A stretch of DNA of 64,000 nucleotides from Burkholderiaceae bacterium (GTDB lineage Bacteria > Pseudomonadota > Gammaproteobacteria > Burkholderiales > Burkholderiaceae_E), in contig JAGXFR010000025.1 in NCBI GenBank assembly GCA_024637155.1, positions 25,020-89,019 of the forward strand. Direction: 5' to 3'. A program made the position numbers and the translations under genes. Below, piece by piece: positions 43,825 to 54,000 of the stretch. The first letter of the stretch is position 1. Every line of letters starts with the position of its first letter. Below the pieces are notes generated by a model, which worked only from the letters and a program-made list of their open reading frames with translations, was not told where the DNA came from and did not search any database.

Positions 43825-45126
43825 ATGAAGAACCGGTTTCCCGCGGCAGCGGAATTGCTGCGTCGCGGTACGTGGTTGTTGCGCGCAATGGGCCAGCAGG
43901 CGGTCGCGCTGCAACTGGAGCACACTGCGGCGAGCCTTGCGTTCCTGTCGCTGCTGGCGCTCGTGCCGATTGTCTCTGTGGTTTTCGCGGTGCTCACCGC
44001 CCTGCCCGTGTTCGCCGAGTTGCGCGGGGAACTCCAGCGCTTTCTCGCGGCGAATCTCTTCCTGCCCGGTTTCAGTGACACGCTGAGCATGTACCTGCAG
44101 CGCTTTGCAGCGCGCGCCAACGAACTGTCGCTGGCGGCGACCCTGGTCTTCTTCGCGTCCGCTTTCGGGATGCTGCTGACGATCGATCAGACGCTCAACC
44201 GGATCTGGGGGACGTCACGTCCGCGACCGCTGGGACAGCGCCTGACGCTCTATTGGGCGACGCTCACCGTCGCCCCGATCCTGCTAGGCGCGAGCCTCGC
44301 GGTAAACGGAATGTTCGCCAGCGAATGGCTGCGGGGCGGGGAACTGCGTGAGCTGCCTGCCGCGTGGTTCATGGTGCTGCGCTGGACCATCAGCGGCGTC
44401 GGGCTGACGCTGCTCTACCGGGTCGTGCCCAATGTGCCCGTGCGCTGGCGCGACGCCATCTGGGGGGCGCTCATTGCGGTGGTGCTGATGGAGTTACTGC
44501 GCCGCGGCCTGGGTTTTTACGTGGCTCGATTGCCGACCTACACCTTCGTCTACGGGGCGTTCGCGGCGCTGCCCATCTTCCTGCTCTGGCTGTTCCTGCT
44601 GTGGAGCGCGGTACTCGCCGGTGCGTTGCTCGCATCCCGGCTGCCGCTCCGGGAACCCGGTGGCGGTGTGCCGCCGGTGGCCACACCGCGCGTGCGCTTC
44701 CTCGACGCGGCCAGCGTGCTCGCGGAGCTTGCCCGGGTGGCACCCGACGCACAGGGTGCGGGGTGCACCGCCGGACTGTGGCGTGTCACCCTCGGTGGCG
44801 ATCCGGCGCGTGCGCTGCAGGCCGCGGAGTTGCTCGCAGAGCACGGCTATCTGGTGCGCATGCTGGCCTTCCGTGATGGGCACACGGCAGTTGCCGGGTC
44901 GGGCAACGAGGGGCCGGGCGAAACCGGGTCGGGCGACGTATGGGACGAGCACTGGGCGCTCGCGCGCCCCGCCCACGAGTTGACGCTACGGGCGGTGTTC
45001 GACGCAACCTGGGGTGGCACGAGCGTCACAGCCGGACTGGCCGGACTGGCCGAACTCGACGAGCCCCTCGGGAAGTGGGCCGCGGGGGCGGGACGTACGC
45101 TCGGAACGGGGCAGGTCGGCGCGTGA
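43825..45126 (+). CDS. YihY-family inner-membrane protein
   Basis: 433 residues from ATG 43825; the frame continues upstream into dusA. Six hydrophobic segments in the first ~290 residues (for example L-A-F-L-S-L-L-A-L-V-P-I-V-S-V-V-F-A-V and L-P-I-F-L-L-W-L-F-L-L-W) with the family pattern S-L-L-A-L-V-P and Y-R-V-V-P-N-V-P-V-R-W define the YihY (formerly RNase BN-like) family. A soluble C-terminal winged-helix-like part of about 140 residues follows. The function of the family is unsettled; it is not the true RNase BN. A TATCAT box lies 7 bp before the ATG. Confidence 0.88.
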   Translation: MKNRFPAAAELLRRGTWLLRAMGQQAVALQLEHTAASLAFLSLLALVPIVSVVFAVLTALPVFAELRGELQRFLAANLFLPGFSDTLSMYLQRFAARANELSLAATLVFFASAFGMLLTIDQTLNRIWGTSRPRPLGQRLTLYWATLTVAPILLGASLAVNGMFASEWLRGGELRELPAAWFMVLRWTISGVGLTLLYRVVPNVPVRWRDAIWGALIAVVLMELLRRGLGFYVARLPTYTFVYGAFAALPIFLLWLFLLWSAVLAGALLASRLPLREPGGGVPPVATPRVRFLDAASVLAELARVAPDAQGAGCTAGLWRVTLGGDPARALQAAELLAEHGYLVRMLAFRDGHTAVAGSGNEGPGETGSGDVWDEHWALARPAHELTLRAVFDATWGGTSVTAGLAGLAELDEPLGKWAAGAGRTLGTGQVGA

Positions 45127-45161
45127 GCGGGTTGGCGCGGACGCGCCGGCTCAACGACCAA

Positions 45162-45992
45162 TCAGACGAAGTCGCGCAGGGCCGCGAGGACGGCGTCCGG
45201 GCGCTCGGTCATCATCGCGTGTCCGCTTCCGGGCACTGCGACGACCCGGGGCGGCGGCGACGCGGCGCTGTTCGCGCCCGCGCTCGATCCGGCTGCCGTG
45301 AGCCGGGCGACCAGTTCCCGGGCCGCCTTGGGCGGTGTCATCATGTCCCGGGTCGCCGAAACGACGAGCGCCGGACAGCGCACCGCGTCGGCGGCGTCGA
45401 AGCCGCCCGCGTAGGCGTTGCAGGCATTGAAGTCGGTGAACAGCACGCCCGGCGCCTGACGCTCCATCAGCCGGCGGTTCTGCCAGTACACCGAGAAGCC
45501 GGGTCCCGGCGTCCCCGGTTGGTGCGTGAGCGAGCTGTGCGACCAGGCGTTGATCATCGAGAAAGCGGACGGCTCGTCATCACGCGCCGCCGTGAGCAGT
45601 ACGTCCGAGACCTTCATCGGGAAGGCGGTGCCGAGCAGTGCGAGGCGCGTGACCCGTTCGGGCGCGCGCGCCGTGGCTTCCAGTGCGATCAGCGCGCCCA
45701 TCGAGTGGCCCACCAGCGCCGCCTGCGCGACGCCCGCGGCGCCGAGCAAGGCGAGCAGCCAGTCGGCCATCTGCTCGACGGTTTCGAGCGCCGGCCCCGC
45801 GCTGCGGCCGTGACCGGGCAGGTCGACGGCGAGCACCGCGCGACCGTGGTGTGCGAGATAGCGTGACTGCAGGATCCAGACGCTGTGGTCGTGCTGGGCA
45901 CCGTGGACGAAGACGACGACCGGCACCGCGGCATCGAAAGGGCGGCCTCCGGTGTAGGCGTAGGCGCGCCGGGCGTTGACGTCGAACCACAT
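45162..45992 (-). CDS. Alpha/beta-fold hydrolase
   Basis: 276 residues, cytosolic. The fold shows the oxyanion H-G-A-Q-H-D-H-S-V-W, the nucleophile elbow G-H-S-M-G (Ser about residue 97), an acid candidate in A-T-R-D-M-M-T and the catalytic His in G-S-G-H-A-M-M. The substrate cannot be told from the sequence; esterases, C-C hydrolases and haloperoxidase-like enzymes share this layout. It follows metY on the same strand and converges with the YihY gene. Confidence 0.85.
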   Translation of the reverse strand: MWFDVNARRAYAYTGGRPFDAAVPVVVFVHGAQHDHSVWILQSRYLAHHGRAVLAVDLPGHGRSAGPALETVEQMADWLLALLGAAGVAQAALVGHSMGALIALEATARAPERVTRLALLGTAFPMKVSDVLLTAARDDEPSAFSMINAWSHSSLTHQPGTPGPGFSVYWQNRRLMERQAPGVLFTDFNACNAYAGGFDAADAVRCPALVVSATRDMMTPPKAARELVARLTAAGSSAGANSAASPPPRVVAVPGSGHAMMTERPDAVLAALRDFV

Positions 45993-46046
45993 CGCTTCGT
46001 TCGCTCCCTTCCTGTGGCGCCGCCGGTCCCGGGCCGCCGGCCGGGC

Positions 46047-47342
46047 CTAGCCGCGTTGCGCCGTCTTGAAGGCGGCGTTGAGGTCTTCGATCAGGTCGTC
46101 CGGATCTTCCAGCCCAACGGACAGCCGCAGCGTGCCCTCGCGAATTCCCGCCGCCTCGAGTTCGGCAGCGCCGACGCGGAAGTGCGTCGTCGAGGCGGGA
46201 TGGATCACCAGCGAGCGCGCGTCACCAACGTTGGCCAGATGCGAGAAGATCCGCAGCGCCTCGACGAAGCGCCGCCCCGCGGCCCGGTCGCCCTTGAGAT
46301 CAAAGCTGAATACCGCGCCGCAGCCGCGCGGCAGCAGGCGCTGCGCGAGCGCGTAATCCGGATGGCTGGGCAGCCCGGGATACGCGACGTTCGCCACCAT
46401 CGGGTGCGCGGCGAGGTGCTCGGCGATGCGTTGCGCGCTCTCGCCGTGGCGCGCCATGCGCAGCGGCAGCGTCTCGATGCCCTGCAGGATCTGGAACGCG
46501 TTCATCGGGCTCATGCACGCGCCGAAGTCGCGCAACCCCTCGCGCCGGGCCCGCAGCAGGAAGGGCGCCACCGTCGACTCCTCGGCGAAGACCATTCCGT
46601 GGAAGCCATCGTAGGGTTCGGTCAGTTCGGGAAACTTGCCCGAGCCAACCCAGTCGAAACGCCCGGTGTCGACGAGCAACCCGCCCACGACCGTGCCGTG
46701 CCCGCACAGGAACTTGGTGGCCGAATGCTGGATCAGGTCGGCACCGAACTCGGCCGGGCGCATCAGCCACGGCGTGGTGAAGGTCGAATCGACCATCAAC
46801 GGCACGCGGTGGGCGTGCGCGATCTCGGCCACGGCAGGAATGTCCAGCACGTCGAGACCGGGATTGCCCAGCGTTTCGCCAAAGAGCAATCGCGTGTTCG
46901 GGCGCAACGCCGCGCGCCACGCATCCAGGTCACGCGGGTCGACGAAGGTGGTCTCGATGCCGAAGCGCCGCAGCGTGAAGTGCAGCAGGTTCTGGGAGCC
47001 GCCATAGAGGGCACGCGACGCGACGATGTGCGACCCGGCTCCTGCGATCGTGGCGATGCCCAGGTGCAGCGCCGCCTGACCGCTGGCGGTGGCCACCGCG
47101 CCGACGCCGGCTTCGAGCGCCGCAATGCGCTCTTCCAGGACGGCGACCGTCGGATTGCTGATCCGCGAGTAGACGTGGCCGGACTGCTCCATGTTGAAGA
47201 GCGCCGCGGCCTGGTCCGAGTCGCGGAAGACAAACGACGTCGAGAGGTAGATGGGCGTGGCGCGCGCCCCGTGCTGCTCGTCCGGGCGTGCCCCGGCGTG
47301 CACCGAGAGACTGTCGAATCGCAGCGGGTCGCTCTTGGCCAT
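46047..47342 (-). CDS. metY: O-acetylhomoserine sulfhydrylase (PLP-dependent)
   Basis: 431 residues of the Cys/Met-metabolism PLP family. Motifs: S-R-I-S-N-P-T-V-A-V-L-E-E-R, S-G-Q-A-A-L-H-L, the PLP-contact D-S-T-F-T-T-P and the lysine site H-S-A-T-K-F-L-C-G-H-G-T. Length and L-Y-G-G-S-Q-N-L-L-H favour MetY (direct sulfhydrylation to homocysteine) over MetB/MetC; MetZ is the nearest alternative. It diverges from the chemosensory operon, with about 215 bp between them. Confidence 0.88.
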   Translation of the reverse strand: MAKSDPLRFDSLSVHAGARPDEQHGARATPIYLSTSFVFRDSDQAAALFNMEQSGHVYSRISNPTVAVLEERIAALEAGVGAVATASGQAALHLGIATIAGAGSHIVASRALYGGSQNLLHFTLRRFGIETTFVDPRDLDAWRAALRPNTRLLFGETLGNPGLDVLDIPAVAEIAHAHRVPLMVDSTFTTPWLMRPAEFGADLIQHSATKFLCGHGTVVGGLLVDTGRFDWVGSGKFPELTEPYDGFHGMVFAEESTVAPFLLRARREGLRDFGACMSPMNAFQILQGIETLPLRMARHGESAQRIAEHLAAHPMVANVAYPGLPSHPDYALAQRLLPRGCGAVFSFDLKGDRAAGRRFVEALRIFSHLANVGDARSLVIHPASTTHFRVGAAELEAAGIREGTLRLSVGLEDPDDLIEDLNAAFKTAQRG

Positions 47343-47558
47343 CGGGCGATCCTAGCACGCGTCCGAGGCGATCGGAGTCCCGATTCGATGCCTCCGCCAC
47401 CCGGGCGGCGAGGGCGACGGTGGGCCGCTGCTGCCGCCGTCCGTCGGCATGGCCCGGTTCCCGGTCGGCCCGGGCAGGGCCGGCGCTTCCGTTCCGGGTG
47501 CGGAGCGGAGAAAATCGCGCGTGGCACGTCGCGGTGCGTCCGTGGGAGAATGAACGGG

Positions 47559-48758
47559 ATGAATGCTCAGGCCGCTTTTCGCGTAGCCGTCGCCGGACTC
47601 GATCCGCGCGACGCGCGGCTCATCGAGATCGTCTTTCGGCACAGCCAGTACAACCGGTTCCAGTTCAGGCTGGTCCAGACGGTCGAACCGGATGGGATGG
47701 ATCTGCTCGTCGCCAATACGACCGCGCCCGACGGGCTGGCGGCCGTGGCGCGGCTGCGCGCGATGCACAGCGAGATTCCCGTCATCGCCGCGGTTCCGCG
47801 CGGCGCCACCAGTTCGGCGCGGTATTCGCTCTCGATCGAGCGCCTGACGCTGCAACTGCTGCCGATTCTCAACCGGGTGGTCGAGCACGAACTCGTCGCG
47901 CCGGCCGCGCGCACGCCCATGTCGGACCCGGCTGCGCAATGGCCGCAACACCAGCATCTGCAATCGACGCCGCTTCCGCAGCCGACGCAGCCGCAACCGA
48001 CGCAGCCGCTTCCGCAACCGACGCAACCGACGCAACCGACGCAACCGACGCAACCGACGCAACCGACGCAACCGACGCAGCCGCAGCCGCAGCAGCAGCC
48101 GCAGCCGCAGCAGCAGGCGCAGCAGCAGGCGCAACCGCCCCCCGCCCCGCCCCTGGCTGCGCCGCTTCGTGCCATGGACGAGCCCGCCGCCCCGGCGCGA
48201 GAAACCCAGCCGGAGCGCGCGCCCGCGCCCGCGCAAACGGGTGGGAAACTGGTCGAATTCCCGCGCAACGCCGAGTGGACGGGTCAGCGGATCCGGGTGC
48301 TGGTGGTCGATGACAGCCCCACGGTTCGCCAGCAGCTGTCGATTGCGCTCAATCGGATGGGGCTCGCCTGCGATGCGGTCGACGGCGCCGCGGCGGCCCA
48401 CGAGAAACTGCGTGAAGCGCACTACGACCTCGCCCTGGTCGACGTCGTGATGCGCGACGTGGACGGTTATCGACTGACCCGCGACATTCGGCGCTCGCAT
48501 CGCGCGACTCCGGTGATCATCCTGACCAGCAAGTCGTCGCCCTTCGATCTCGCGCGTGGCGCGCTGGCAGGATGCAAGGCCTATCTGGTCAAGCCGGTGC
48601 CGCTGCGCAAGCTCGAGGCGGCGGTCACCAAGATCCTGCGCAAGTCACTCGCGATCGACGACCTGGCGGCGCTGATGCGGCCCATTCCCCGATTGACCGA
48701 ATCGTCCGGCACGCCGCAGCGGGACGCGGGGCCGCAGCGCGGAGAGGGGCAGCGATGA
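47559..48758 (+). CDS. PilG-like response regulator with a QPT-repeat linker
   Basis: 399 residues from ATG 47559, preferred over ATG 47550 because GGGAG is 10 bp before it rather than 1 bp. An N-terminal ~115-residue domain of unknown type (F-R-V-A-V-A-G-L-D-P-R-D-A-R-L) is followed by a proline/glutamine-rich linker containing seven exact Q-P-T repeats, then a receiver domain (V-L-V-V-D-D-S-P-T-V-R-Q, L-V-D-V-V-M-R-D, I-L-T-S-K, L-V-K-P). Typical PilG proteins are little more than the receiver, so this architecture is unusual. It starts a five-gene Pil-Chp-like operon. Confidence 0.8.
   Translation: MNAQAAFRVAVAGLDPRDARLIEIVFRHSQYNRFQFRLVQTVEPDGMDLLVANTTAPDGLAAVARLRAMHSEIPVIAAVPRGATSSARYSLSIERLTLQLLPILNRVVEHELVAPAARTPMSDPAAQWPQHQHLQSTPLPQPTQPQPTQPLPQPTQPTQPTQPTQPTQPTQPTQPQPQQQPQPQQQAQQQAQPPPAPPLAAPLRAMDEPAAPARETQPERAPAPAQTGGKLVEFPRNAEWTGQRIRVLVVDDSPTVRQQLSIALNRMGLACDAVDGAAAAHEKLREAHYDLALVDVVMRDVDGYRLTRDIRRSHRATPVIILTSKSSPFDLARGALAGCKAYLVKPVPLRKLEAAVTKILRKSLAIDDLAALMRPIPRLTESSGTPQRDAGPQRGEGQR
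48015..48077 (+). repeat. Seven exact copies of CAACCGACG
   Basis: A 9-bp in-frame tandem repeat coding for Q-P-T, flanked by degenerate CAG/CCG repeats (about 47977-48130). Slipped-strand changes would lengthen or shorten the linker by three residues without a frameshift. Confidence 0.9.
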
Positions 48759-49114
48759 ACCGGGCACTGGTTGTCGACGACATCGCTGCCGAGCGCGAGC
48801 GCATGGGCAAGATTCTGCGCGCGGCCGGGTGGGCGGTGAGCGAGGCCGCGAGCGGCGCGGAGGCCATCGAGCGCGCGCGTGCCGAAGCCCCCGACATCAT
48901 CTTTCTGGACATCGTGATGCCGGAGATGGACGGTTTCCAGGCGTGTCGCCAACTCGCCGCGGACCCGGCGACGCGCGGCATCCCCGTGATCGTCGTCTCG
49001 AGCAAATGCCAGCGCGCCGACCATGTCTGGGCGCGCGCGTTGGGTTGCCGCGAACTGATCGGCAAACCATACCGCGGCGAACAGCTGATCGACGCCCTGC
49101 GCCATGCCGCCTGA
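48755..49114 (+). CDS. pilH: PilH-like single-domain response regulator
   Basis: 119 residues from ATG 48755, overlapping the upstream stop by 4 bp (ATGA). A complete CheY-like receiver: A-L-V-V-D-D-I-A-A-E, phospho-acceptor L-D-I-V-M-P-E-M-D-G-F, V-V-S-S-K and the lysine in I-G-K-P-Y. In Chp systems PilG and PilH have different effects on pilus extension and retraction, and that arrangement is inferred here from order and length. Confidence 0.85.
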   Translation: MNRALVVDDIAAERERMGKILRAAGWAVSEAASGAEAIERARAEAPDIIFLDIVMPEMDGFQACRQLAADPATRGIPVIVVSSKCQRADHVWARALGCRELIGKPYRGEQLIDALRHAA

Positions 49115-49604
49115 AGGGGCTGCCCCGTCGGCCGGTGCGGACGCGGCGGGCGGGCCGACGCAGCCGCGCCTTCGTTTCGGGGTCTCGTTGGGCGGCGTCA
49201 ACGTGCTGTTGCCCGCAGGCGTGATCACCGAGTTCGTGGCTCAGGCGCCGGTCTTTCCGGTGCCGCGCGCACCCACCCGGCTGCTGGGTTTGATGCAGGT
49301 GCGCGGACACCCGGTTCCGGTTTTCGACGCGGCGCCGCTGGCCTCGGACGACTGGCCCGCGCTGGGGCGACGCGACGTGCTCCTCATCGGCACCGGCGCC
49401 GAGGCCGGTGCCGTCGCCGTTGACGCGCCGCCGCGCGCGATCTCCCCGCTGCCCGTGGCCGCGCCGGGCGAAGCTCCCGAGTGCTGCTTCGGCGACGCGT
49501 TGACGGACGCGCACGTGGACCCTGCCGAGCCGGATCTCACGTGGTGGCTGCTCGCGCCGCAACGGCTCTTCCAAATCCTTTCCGGTCCGGCGGACGCGCG
49601 ATGA
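49104..49604 (+). CDS. pilI: CheW-like adaptor PilI
   Basis: 166 residues from ATG 49104, overlapping pilH by 11 bp. CheW/PilI features: F-G-V-S-L-G-G-V-N-V-L-L-P-A-G-V-I-T-E-F, V-P-R-A-P-T-R-L-L-G-L-M-Q-V-R-G-H-P-V-P-V-F-D, and V-L-L-I-G. It would couple the receptor at 49601 to the kinase at 51045. It is not rich in conserved motifs, so the call relies partly on context. Confidence 0.8.
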   Translation: MPPEGAAPSAGADAAGGPTQPRLRFGVSLGGVNVLLPAGVITEFVAQAPVFPVPRAPTRLLGLMQVRGHPVPVFDAAPLASDDWPALGRRDVLLIGTGAEAGAVAVDAPPRAISPLPVAAPGEAPECCFGDALTDAHVDPAEPDLTWWLLAPQRLFQILSGPADAR

Positions 49605-51040
49605 TTCGCCTGGCCCAGTCGTTCGGTCGCGCCTGGCGCGCGGGCGGGTTTGCGGCGCGCCTGCGCGCGAACATCGTCGCCGGCGCGGTCCTCGGCGCGA
49701 TCGGCAGCGCGGTGGCGATCTGGCTGGTGCTCGAATTCGGCGGGGGGGACGCTGCCGCGACGGTCGAAGGGCGGCGCCTGTGGCTGACGCTGACGGCGAT
49801 CGCCGTTGCAGTCGTGGCCGCGATCGCGAGCGCTTTCTTTGCCGACGGGCTGGTCCGGCGCATCACCGAGCCGGTGGCCCGGTTGCGTCACACCGTGGAG
49901 CAGCTCTCGGCCGGCAACTTCGAGGCACGCACGCGGATGAAGGGACGCGACGCGTTCAGCCAGCTCGGCGCGGCCCTCGATGCGCTGCTCGATGAGCGCG
50001 TCGCAAGCCTCGCGCGCTCGGCGCAGGAGAACGAGGAACTCAACAATTCGGTGATCGCGATCATGCAGGCCGTCGGAACCATTGCGACAACCAAGGACCT
50101 GAGCCTGCGCGTCCCGGTAACCGAAAACGTGACCGGCGCGGTTTCGGACGCGCTGAATCTGCTCACCGAGGAGACCGGGCGCGTGTTGCGCAACGTCGCC
50201 GACGTGTCGCGCGAAGTCGCCCACGCGACGGTCGCGGTGCGCGGGCAGTCCGACCTGGCGAGCGAAGCCGCCGAGCGCGAGCGCGCGGAAGTCGGACTCG
50301 CGGCCCGCGAACTCGCGCAGGCTGCTGCGGCGCTCACCGCGGTCGCGCGGGTGGCCGCCGATGCGGACGAGGTTGCGGCCCGTACGGTGGCGACCTCCGG
50401 CGCCGCGATGGAGGCGGTGGGCAGGACACTCGGCGCGATCGTCGCGTCGCGCGAACTGATTCGTGAAACCGAGAAACGCATCAAGCGTCTCGGCGAGCGT
50501 TCGCAGGAAATCGGACAGGTCGTCAACATCATCCAGGCCATTGCGGAACGCACCGGCATTCTGGCGCTCAACGCGTCGATGCAGGCCGCTGCCGCGGGCG
50601 AGGCCGGGCGCAGCTTTGCGGTGGTTTCCGACGAGGTGAAGCGGCTGTCGGAATCGGCCCGCGAGGCCACCGGACAAATCGGCCGGATGATCCAGTCGAT
50701 CCAGACGGAAACCGGCGAGACGGTGCTGGCCATGAACGAGGCCATTGCCCGGGTGGTCGACATCAGCCAGCTGGCCGACGAGGCCGCCGAGGGCATGCGT
50801 CTCACGCGTGCCGAGACCGAAGCGCTGGCCGGCAACGTCCGCGACATCGCGCAGACCTCGCTCGAGCAGGCCCAGGTGAGTTCCAAGCTGCAGGATCGCG
50901 CCCGGGTGATCCGGGAAGCGAGCGACGAGACGGCGCGCCAGCTGACGGCGCAGACCGCGGAGACGCGGCGCCTGGTCGAGTACGCGCGCGCACTGCTGCG
51001 CGAGGTCAGCGTCTTCAAGCTTCCGCGGCGACCGGGATGA
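49601..51040 (+). CDS. pilJ: PilJ-like methyl-accepting receptor with no periplasmic domain
   Basis: 479 residues from ATG 49601, overlapping the pilI stop. Two transmembrane segments (about 24-46 and 61-84) are separated by only ~14 residues, so the large periplasmic ligand domains of PilJ are absent. A HAMP domain (about 85-140) and a cytoplasmic signalling helix follow, with the hairpin tip around I-A-E-R-T-G-I-L-A-L-N-A-S-M-Q-A-A. PilJ of Pseudomonas is about 680 residues. This receptor must sense from the membrane or cytosol. Confidence 0.85.
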   Translation: MIRLAQSFGRAWRAGGFAARLRANIVAGAVLGAIGSAVAIWLVLEFGGGDAAATVEGRRLWLTLTAIAVAVVAAIASAFFADGLVRRITEPVARLRHTVEQLSAGNFEARTRMKGRDAFSQLGAALDALLDERVASLARSAQENEELNNSVIAIMQAVGTIATTKDLSLRVPVTENVTGAVSDALNLLTEETGRVLRNVADVSREVAHATVAVRGQSDLASEAAERERAEVGLAARELAQAAAALTAVARVAADADEVAARTVATSGAAMEAVGRTLGAIVASRELIRETEKRIKRLGERSQEIGQVVNIIQAIAERTGILALNASMQAAAAGEAGRSFAVVSDEVKRLSESAREATGQIGRMIQSIQTETGETVLAMNEAIARVVDISQLADEAAEGMRLTRAETEALAGNVRDIAQTSLEQAQVSSKLQDRARVIREASDETARQLTAQTAETRRLVEYARALLREVSVFKLPRRPG

Positions 51041-51044
51041 GGGC

Positions 51045-54000
51045 ATGAACAGCGACCGGTTCGTCGGCTCGGGTGCCGCACACGCAGCGCGTGCCGAAAC
51101 GGCGCACCGCATCGGGGGCGCCGTGGTGGCGATGCTCGAAGTGCTGCTCGCGCGGTCCTCCGAGGACCCGGGTTGGCGCGTAGAGCTTGCGGCGGCCGCA
51201 TTCCAGTGCGCGCGCACCAGTCGTGACGCGGGCTTGCCCGGCTTCGCCGAGGCCTGCGAAAGGTATGCGGAACGCATCCGCGATGGTGACGAAGGCGGGC
51301 AGGGCGGACGTTTCTTCGCCGAGAACTGGGTGAGCGAGGCCGTCACGTTCAGCGCCGGTGCGCTGGAGGCCGCCGCGGTCGAGCCCTGGCTGTCCGGCCT
51401 GTGGGAGACGGCCGGCGACATCGACCCGGTGGCCCGTGGCGAACTGGTCGCACGCGTGGCGCACGAAGCCGGCGAGCTCAATTTGATCGCGACCGTGAGT
51501 CCGGACGCGCTCGAGCTCGATGCGGATGCAGGCGGCGCTGTCGATTCCGAAGGAGGCGCCGATTCCGATACTGCAGCGGTTGCGAGCGCCGATGCGCCCG
51601 CCGATGAGGGAGTTGCGCCCGATCTGACCGTCGCGCGTGATGAGCTGGCGATGCTGGCACAGGCATGTCAGGACATGGCGGAGGAGTTCGGCGAAGTGCT
51701 CGGCTCCTTGCCGACGGATCGGGACGACCCACGCACCGCCCCCGCCTGGCAGGAGGCGCTGGAACGGTACTGCGAACGCGTCGAAGGTTTCGCTAGTGCC
51801 GTGGGCTTCGTGGGCATCGAGCCGGTCGCCGAGTTGCTGCGCGGCTGGGTCGCGGGCAGTCTCTCGGTCCTGGCTGCCGGGACCAGTGCACCGGACCCGG
51901 CGCAGCGCGCGGCGTTGCGGGAATGGCCGACCCTCTGGGCGCACTGGCTCGACTCGGGCGAGCCGGCCTGGGCGGAACCGGCGCTCGCCCTTCATGAGGC
52001 GCAGTTCTGGCCCGTGCCCGGCACGGCGGACGCGGCACGCCGTGCACTCGCCGGACTGCGCCTGATCGCCTCCCGGCAGGTGTTGCCGCGCACCTTGAGC
52101 GCCGAGGACATGGATCTCTCCACCGAGATTCCGGCGGACGCCGAGCAAAGCGTGGTGGCGAACCTGCTCACCGAGCTGCCGGCGCTGACCCAGGAGTTCG
52201 GCGAACACGTCGCCGGCATTCTCGCGGGGGACCGCACGGGACTTCCGGCGGCGCAGCGCATCGCCCATACCCTCAAGGGCGCGGCCAACACCGTCGGCAT
52301 CGCCGGCATCGCCAACCTGACCCATTCCCTCGAGGACGTGCTGCAGATCCTGGCGCGACGCGGAACCCTGCCGGAACCGATGCGCGGCGCCGACCTGGCC
52401 GACGCGGCCGACTGCCTTGCCGAGATGGCCGAGGCCGTCGCCGGGCACGGCCCGCCGCCGGAGAACGCCGCCGAGGTTTTCGGGCGCATCCTGGTGTGGG
52501 CCGATGCGCTGGCCCGCGAGGAGACGGGGGCCGGCGCCGACGAACTCGCGGAGCCCGCCGGCGACGGATTGGCCGAGCCCACCGCGGCGGCGACGGTCGC
52601 GCCGCCACTCGATGCCGAACCGACATCCGCGCCGCCGGACGCCCAGGGCGAGGGCGCGTGGTTGCGGGTACCGGCGCAGCTGATGGACACGCTGCTCAAC
52701 TACGCCAACGAGGCCACGATCCTGCTCGCCCAGGTGCAGGAAAGCGCCGCGGATCTCGAAGGCGCGCGCCGGTCGATCCAGACGGGGGGCGATCGCCTGG
52801 TCGGGCTGTCCGACGAACTGGAACGCCTGGTCGACGCGAGCGCGGCGACGCCCGCGGGCGCGATGCCCGTGCCGAGCGACGCTCCCGGCTTCGATCCGCT
52901 CGAGATGCAGACTTACGGGGAATTGCACACCGTGTCGCGTCGCATCAACGAGGCCGCGGCCGACGGCAAGCTGGTCGAGCAGCAGGTCGCGCGCAGCATG
53001 CTCGTGCTGCGCGACCTGCTCGGGCAGGTCGAGCGGCTCCAGGCGGACATTCGCGAGACGGCTCTGCGCACCCGCATGGTGGCCGCCGCCACGCTCGTTC
53101 CGCGGCTGCGCCGCGTGGTGCGACAGGCAGCGCGCATGGCGGGCAAGGAAGTCGAGCTGCACCTCGAAGGAGGGGAGACCAGCGTCGAGCTGCGCGTACT
53201 GCAGGCGCTGGCCGACCCGCTCGCCCACCTGCTGCGCAACGCCGTCGACCATGGCATCGAGCACGCGGCCGAGCGCGAGGCCGCGGGCAAGCCGGCGGCG
53301 GGCGTCATCGCGCTGTCCTTTCAGCGCATTGGCCCGCAGATCATCATCACCTGCCGCGACGACGGGCGCGGGCTGGATGCGCAGGGCATCCGCGAGCGGG
53401 CTTCGGCCCTCGCGCTGCCCGGCGTACACGAGACCCCCGGCGCCGAGCAGCTTGCGCAGTGGATCCTCAGCCCGGGTTTTTCCACGCGCGCCGAGTCGAC
53501 CCAGCTCTCGGGGCGCGGGATCGGGCTTGACGTGGTGCAGGGAGCCGTGCGCGAACTGCGGGGGCGGCTCGAGGTTGCCGGCACGCCGGGCGCCGGCGTG
53601 TGCTTCACGCTGACGCTCCCGGTGCAACTTGCCGCACTTCCGGTGCTCGTCGCGCGCAGCGCCACGCACGTGCTTGCGCTTTCGGTGCGCGGGGTGCGCG
53701 AAATCCTCTCGTCCGACGGCCTGGCGCACGACGCGCACGGCGAGCTGCGCTTCGCCTTCGGATCCGGCACGCTGCGCGCGCTGCGCCTCGAGGAGGCACT
53801 GGGGCTGCCCGCCGACGCCTTCGTGCCCGAGCGCGGCGATCGGCCGGCGCGCGAGAGCGTCGTCCTCGTGGGCATCGGGGACGAGGAACCGGTGGCGATC
53901 ATCGCTCCCGAACTCGCTCAGGCGCGCAACGTCGTCGTGCGACCGCTGCCCGCCTATCTTCCGGCGATCCCCGCCATCGAAGGGGCCGCGGTGCTCGGCG

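Noticed and set aside
43825..45126. Naming the YihY-family protein RNase BN
   Set aside because: That old label was a misassignment; the protein is a multi-pass membrane protein with no nuclease motif.
47977..48130. Tandem repeat that could be taken for a CRISPR array
   Set aside because: Units are 9 bp with no spacers and stay in the reading frame of a response regulator; no cas genes are present.
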